Source of the DNA: Novosphingobium capsulatum NBRC 12533
Lineage (GTDB): Bacteria; Pseudomonadota; Alphaproteobacteria; Sphingomonadales; Sphingomonadaceae
DNA length: 36,588 bases
Assembly: GCF_001598375.1 (NCBI RefSeq)
Contig: NZ_BCYV01000030.1
Span: forward strand, 1 to 36,588
Direction of reading: 5' to 3'
Shown: one piece after another, positions 33,274-36,588 of the stretch
How positions within the stretch are numbered: position 1 is the first letter of the stretch
Layout: every line of letters begins with the position of its first letter
The notes under the pieces: model-generated
Seen by the model: the letters and a program-made list of their open reading frames with translations, nothing else
Databases searched by the model: none
Told to the model about the DNA's origin: nothing
Translations under genes and position numbers: made by a program

Positions 33274-33961
33274 CTGGCCCTCGCTTAGACTTCGATCGTA
33301 GGTGGGTGATGATGTCGAGGGCAGTGAACGCGCCGGACTTCAAACTATCGACAATGAACTGCGCGGCGGCCTTTTCCTTCCCGATTTGCTCTGCCGTCAT
33401 GGTCGCGCGCCGCGCCCGGAGTTCCGCCAGTTGGATCGCATCTTCGCGGTCACGCTCCTCGTCCAACGCGCGGAGTTCTGCCTGATGATCGGCCTCAACC
33501 TGTTCTAGATACCGCTCATGCTCGACCCGAAGCTGCTCCAGTTCGCGCGTCACCTCTTCCTTGTAATTCGCGAAGCTGGGCAGTTTGCGAGGCCAAGGGA
33601 CGCGGCCAGCGGTCGGCCTCATGCGCGACACCTCGGCAAGCACCGCTGCCTCCACTAGATCTAGATTGGCCTCGGCGTCCGCGAGATCGGCAATCCGCTG
33701 TTCGCGCTTGCTGTCGATGTAATCCATGCGCTCGCGGTTTCGGGAGATGTTGGTCTGAACAGGATAGCTGTCCACGCCATGACGGCCATAGTGGCGCGAG
33801 GCGAAAGCATCGGGATTGCGGTCGAAGCTGTCGAGCCGTGACCTGATCTGACGTCCGTTGAACTCGTCAGCCTTGATCGACAATCGGGCCTGTCGCACCT
33901 TTTTCTGTGCGCCGCGGATGCGGGCCGCGAGACGTTTGGGGATTTCGGGCTTCTTGGCCAT
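33260..33961 (-). CDS. Cassette protein D: charged coiled-coil protein, function unknown
   Basis: The 233-residue soluble protein is rich in Arg, Glu and Lys. Helical heptad-like stretches occur at about 73-115 and 133-190 (RELEQLRVEHERYLEQVEAD), separated by a Pro-rich break RPTAGRVPWPRKLP. There is no membrane span, signal peptide or recognised enzyme motif. It is the last of four leftward genes, 41 bp after gene C. AGGAG lies about 11 bases before ATG 33961. It may be a scaffold or nucleic-acid-binding partner (inference from charge). Confidence 0.72.
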   Translation of the reverse strand: MAKKPEIPKRLAARIRGAQKKVRQARLSIKADEFNGRQIRSRLDSFDRNPDAFASRHYGRHGVDSYPVQTNISRNRERMDYIDSKREQRIADLADAEANLDLVEAAVLAEVSRMRPTAGRVPWPRKLPSFANYKEEVTRELEQLRVEHERYLEQVEADHQAELRALDEERDREDAIQLAELRARRATMTAEQIGKEKAAAQFIVDSLKSGAFTALDIITHLRSKSKRGPATSE

Positions 33962-34002
33962 CGAGGTTTTCTCCTAGAGGCGCGACGGCATCGGGCAGAG
34001 CG

Positions 34003-34593
34003 TTAGGAACGGCTCAAGAGCGACATCACCTGCGTGGCGAGTTCTTGGAAGCGCAGCGCATCGGTCACGCTGACCTCCTTAATATGGGCAGCCTCGTTCC
34101 TGATCTTCCGCATGTCGCCGACCATGCTGACGACCGAGGACATTAGGTGCCCGTCTGCCGCCAAACGCTCGGCGACCTTATGTGACACGGAATACTTGAG
34201 CTCGTTCCCGTAGTGCTGTTTCCCCAAATCGGTCAGGCGGCGTTCCACCGGCTTCCATGCGTCGAGAATTGCCGCGCTGGGGGAGATGGTGAGCAGCGAT
34301 TGGAAGCGGTCATCAGGCACCACGGGTATCGGCTCTGGCAGAGCCGGGATCTCGGCTTCGGCCTCGGCCACGCGCGCCTTGTCCTCCACCTTGTCCAACT
34401 GCTCGGCCAGTTCGACCGATGCTTCTCCCCAATTCAGCTTCCTGATCTTGGCAAGCAAGCCGGCGATCTGCTTATGGAAGATCGCAGCGATGATGACGGC
34501 GGCGACAGGCCACGCCAGCGAGCCGACGAGCGACGAGACGAACTCCATCCATCCCATACCTGCGTTCGCCGCTCCGATCTTCAATTCCAGCAT
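34003..34593 (-). CDS. Cassette protein C: membrane-anchored HEPN-like (DUF4145-like) protein
   Basis: This is a 196-residue protein. One hydrophobic span at about 19-40 (SSLVGSLAWPVAAVIIAAIF) is followed by an acidic helical linker (55-82) and a C-terminal helical domain (about 95-196). That domain ends in DMRKIRNEAAHIKEV. RNEAAH (165-170) is an exact R-x4-H with Asn after Arg, the active-site signature of HEPN ribonucleases and of DUF4145-type domains. ATG 34593 overlaps the end of gene B by 13 bp, which supports this start and implies coupling. Cytoplasmic RNase activity is inferred from the motif only. Confidence 0.78.
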   Translation of the reverse strand: MLELKIGAANAGMGWMEFVSSLVGSLAWPVAAVIIAAIFHKQIAGLLAKIRKLNWGEASVELAEQLDKVEDKARVAEAEAEIPALPEPIPVVPDDRFQSLLTISPSAAILDAWKPVERRLTDLGKQHYGNELKYSVSHKVAERLAADGHLMSSVVSMVGDMRKIRNEAAHIKEVSVTDALRFQELATQVMSLLSRS

Positions 34594-35384
34594 CGGTCGG
34601 CGCCGCCCATATCGATCTTAGCCGCCTTCGCGCGCAAATAGTCGTTGGGCGTATCCTCCGACTTGTTTTCCTTTATCGAACGAAGTTGGGTGTAGAACTG
34701 GATGAAGCCCTCGATCCACGGCCCGACTTTCAGGCTTTCCACTATGGCGAATTTCCAGCGGTCCCATTCGTTCGTCCAGTTCCGCTTCACGAGCATACCC
34801 AGCACCTCTTCGCCATCGAAATAGAGGGTCATGGAGCCATGCTCGAAATCATCGTCGGTCGGCATTCGCGATGCCTCGAACTCGATCCGGTAAAGGGGCC
34901 CACTCTCCGGGCGCAGTTCAATCCACCTGGCCCTCGACGGTTCGCCGTTCTCACCTTTGGCGAGATCGGTGACGGAGAGCGGCGGGGACCACTTACCGTT
35001 CTGGTTCACGATCCAATCAGGCCAATACTGGGTTTCCTCCTGCACGAACGGCAGGGCGAAATCGAGGTTGCTGGTGTCGATGAAATCGGTCGCTCGCTTG
35101 ATCTTGTTCTGGTCCGACGCAAGCGCATCTTGCTTGGCGCGATACTCTGCCGTGCGGGCCGCCTGCGACGCTTTGAAGGTGTCGTGAGCGCGACGGATGA
35201 TCTGCTCATCCTCGTCCAGTTCCTCGATGGGCTTGCGCTTCAACTCGTCCCGATAGCCCTCATAGACAGGGGGCCTGGGTAGAGCGGGCGCTCGTTCGAT
35301 CTTTGCGGCGGGCGCAGATTTCTTAGGCCGGAAAATGAGCCAGCCGACGGCACCGATGATGAGAAGTCCGACGATCCAATCCAT
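34581..35384 (-). CDS. Cassette protein B: N-terminally anchored protein of unknown function
   Basis: The 267-residue protein begins MDWIVGLLIIGAVGWLIF, a single membrane span followed by RPKK, so the body is predicted to face the cytoplasm (positive-inside rule). A charged helical segment (about 55-105) precedes a beta-rich, Trp-rich domain (about 110-250: YWPDWIVNQNGKWSPPL, then ARWIELRPESGPLYRIEFEA, then TLYFDGEEVLGML and DRWKFAIVESL). I recognise no family. It starts 11 bp after gene A and overlaps gene C. An earlier in-frame start at 35447 would lie inside gene A and is less likely. Confidence 0.75.
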   Translation of the reverse strand: MDWIVGLLIIGAVGWLIFRPKKSAPAAKIERAPALPRPPVYEGYRDELKRKPIEELDEDEQIIRRAHDTFKASQAARTAEYRAKQDALASDQNKIKRATDFIDTSNLDFALPFVQEETQYWPDWIVNQNGKWSPPLSVTDLAKGENGEPSRARWIELRPESGPLYRIEFEASRMPTDDDFEHGSMTLYFDGEEVLGMLVKRNWTNEWDRWKFAIVESLKVGPWIEGFIQFYTQLRSIKENKSEDTPNDYLRAKAAKIDMGGADRCWN

Positions 35385-35395
35385 TGTCGCGAACC

Positions 35396-36253
35396 TCAGC
35401 GTTTCGTCAGGAATATAAGGACTAGCAGCAGAACGGCTGCGGTCCACATGGGCGTAGCCAACTTTTGGATCTGGGTTTCAAGGCGCTCGATCCGGCTGAT
35501 CAGCTCGAGGTGTTCCCGTGGCGGGTCATAGGCGGCGTCAGCCTTCGCCTTCGGCGCTAGGCACTCCTTCGCATGGAAGTCGGGGGACCAATCCTCCTTT
35601 GTCCACACGATGCGCGCGCTCTGCACATCGAGCGGCTTGCTGCCATCCCACCGAACGGTGCGACCCATAAAGCCGCTCTCGACCGTGCCCTCGGGAAACA
35701 GTACGTCGATCGCGACGGCAAATTCCCATTTCTTGAACTCGAGCATACGCTCACGCAGGAGCCGGAATGTCTCTGGGCCTACGCCGATCCATGCGGACGC
35801 GCTGGGGCGCTTGTCGTTGACGACGCCATCGTCGGTGTTGATGCGAGGAAAATACTCGAAACGACCGACGAGTGGTTTGCCATCATGTTTGGTCGCGCTT
35901 TGGGCGATCCAGTCGGCGTCAACCTCATGGATGTTTAGCATTGTGGCGATCTGGTTTAGCTGCCAGCCGTCTTCCATTTCGACCGGCTTGCCCTCATCCC
36001 GGTCTTCGTCATCCTCGGCAAAAAGGCTGACTCGGTCGTGATGCTCATCACCGATGATGACACTGGAGCCGGTCAGGAAGCTGCCACTCTGCTCGCACTT
36101 CAGTTCGATGGTCTGGCGATCAAGGCGATCAGCTTCGGCATGGTGGGCAAAGACGCGACCGCCAAGCACTCGAAACTCCAAGCTAACGGTGCGCTCCATC
36201 AGATCGAGCATCTTGCCCAACGCACGCTCGGCCATCGATCTGAGATCCCCCAT
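35396..36253 (-). CDS. Cassette protein A: tail-anchored protein of unknown function
   Basis: The 285-residue protein has an N-terminal helical part, a central mixed domain (about 85-225: QLNQIATMLNIHEVDADWI, FRLLRERMLEFKKWEFAVAID and GRTVRWDGSKPLDVQSARIVW) and a short coiled coil (ELISRIERLETQIQKLA). A C-terminal membrane span (PMWTAAVLLLVLIFLTKR, last 18 residues) makes it a tail-anchored protein with its body in the cytoplasm. No family is recognised. ATG 36253 has only a weak ribosome-binding site; ATG 36235 is an alternative. It is the first clear gene of the leftward cassette. Confidence 0.75.
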   Translation of the reverse strand: MGDLRSMAERALGKMLDLMERTVSLEFRVLGGRVFAHHAEADRLDRQTIELKCEQSGSFLTGSSVIIGDEHHDRVSLFAEDDEDRDEGKPVEMEDGWQLNQIATMLNIHEVDADWIAQSATKHDGKPLVGRFEYFPRINTDDGVVNDKRPSASAWIGVGPETFRLLRERMLEFKKWEFAVAIDVLFPEGTVESGFMGRTVRWDGSKPLDVQSARIVWTKEDWSPDFHAKECLAPKAKADAAYDPPREHLELISRIERLETQIQKLATPMWTAAVLLLVLIFLTKR

Positions 36254-36588
36254 TAAGTTGCCCCGCGAATTCTATAGCAAGGGCAACGGCATGGAGGAAT
36301 GCAGATATGTCCGATTAGCCGATCATCCGCTGCTAGGATCGGCCCCCCATTCCTTTAGTGTCTCAAGGGCAACTGCGGTGAAGTGCTGCCCTTCGGCATC
36401 GTCCTTCGCCCAGTCAATACCCTCTCGTTGATGTTCAGAGCGCAAGGCAGTCTCGAACTCGGCCACGCTGCAAGACTGACTGGCCTCGATAGGCAGCTTC
36501 CGTTAGGACCGGACGTTCACCAGAGATGAGATGAACGACCGGCTCTGGTCGCGTGCTGCCTGAACACGAACGCCGCGTCGTGGGACGA
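36254..36588. other. Right-end region upstream of the leftward cassette
   Basis: These 335 bp should contain the promoter of the leftward cassette. Apart from one short minus-strand frame listed separately, I see no gene, terminator or repeat that stands out, and no copy of the tRNA-Ser 3' end. Confidence 0.5.
36323..36466 (-). CDS. Possible 47-residue protein, function unknown
   Basis: A minus-strand frame with GTG start at 36466 encodes an acidic, helix-prone product containing AEFETALRSEHQREGIDWA, then GQHFTAVALETLKEWGADPS. The composition looks protein-like, and it lies 69 bp upstream of cassette gene A in the same direction. There is no ribosome-binding site, and an in-frame TAA lies 13 codons before the GTG. 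It may be a real small gene at the head of the cassette, a remnant, or chance. Confidence 0.3.
   Translation of the reverse strand: MAEFETALRSEHQREGIDWAKDDAEGQHFTAVALETLKEWGADPSSG

Overview
The window looks like a chromosomal segment of a GC-rich alphaproteobacterium, most likely a sphingomonad of the Novosphingobium type. This is inferred from the alphaproteobacterial cell-cycle regulator GcrA, the rimP-nusA-ylxR-infB order, a DUF6491-type secreted protein, an RcnB-like protein and the very high G/C at third codon positions. No rRNA is present, so the assignment rests on gene content and style alone.

Positions 1-7000 hold assorted housekeeping genes: the 3' part of etfA, a serine O-acetyltransferase, an unusual AroE-family dehydrogenase, an alpha/beta hydrolase, a divergent LysR/SDR pair, tRNA-Arg(TCT), a queuosine-precursor transporter and a translationally coupled small-peptide/PspC pair. 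Positions 7350-23400 carry the transcription-translation supercluster rimP-nusA-ylxR-infB ... rbfA ... truB-rpsO-pnp. It is split twice. Between infB and rbfA lie rcnB-like, a cytochrome P450 coupled to a membrane alpha/beta hydrolase, and a small phospholipase-A2-like gene. Between rbfA and truB lie tdk-GNAT-M50 protease (all ATGA-coupled) and a DUF6491 gene. Positions 23400-26900 hold a GGDEF protein, gcrA, an ABC-2 permease and hspQ, with clear hairpin terminators.

At tRNA-Ser(CGA) (27032-27121) the chromosome appears to give way to an integrated element. A tyrosine recombinase of the DUF4102 type starts 186 bp after the intact tRNA, and a perfect 12-bp tandem repeat lies between them. It is followed by a maintenance module: a large ParB-like protein, an ArdC-type antirestriction protein and a sigma-region-4-like small protein. 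Then come a single-chain MNT-HEPN protein and a leftward four-gene cassette (36253 to 33260) that I cannot match to any named system. No second attachment site is seen, so the element runs past the right edge.

The leftward cassette is the best candidate for something undescribed. Protein A carries a C-terminal membrane anchor. B and C carry N-terminal anchors, and D is a charged coiled-coil protein. C ends in an RNEAAH motif, the R-x4-H signature of HEPN ribonucleases. B and C overlap by 13 bp, A and B are 11 bp apart, and the reading direction is opposite to the element's core genes, as is common for cargo. A role in defence or stress sensing is inference, not demonstrated by the sequence.
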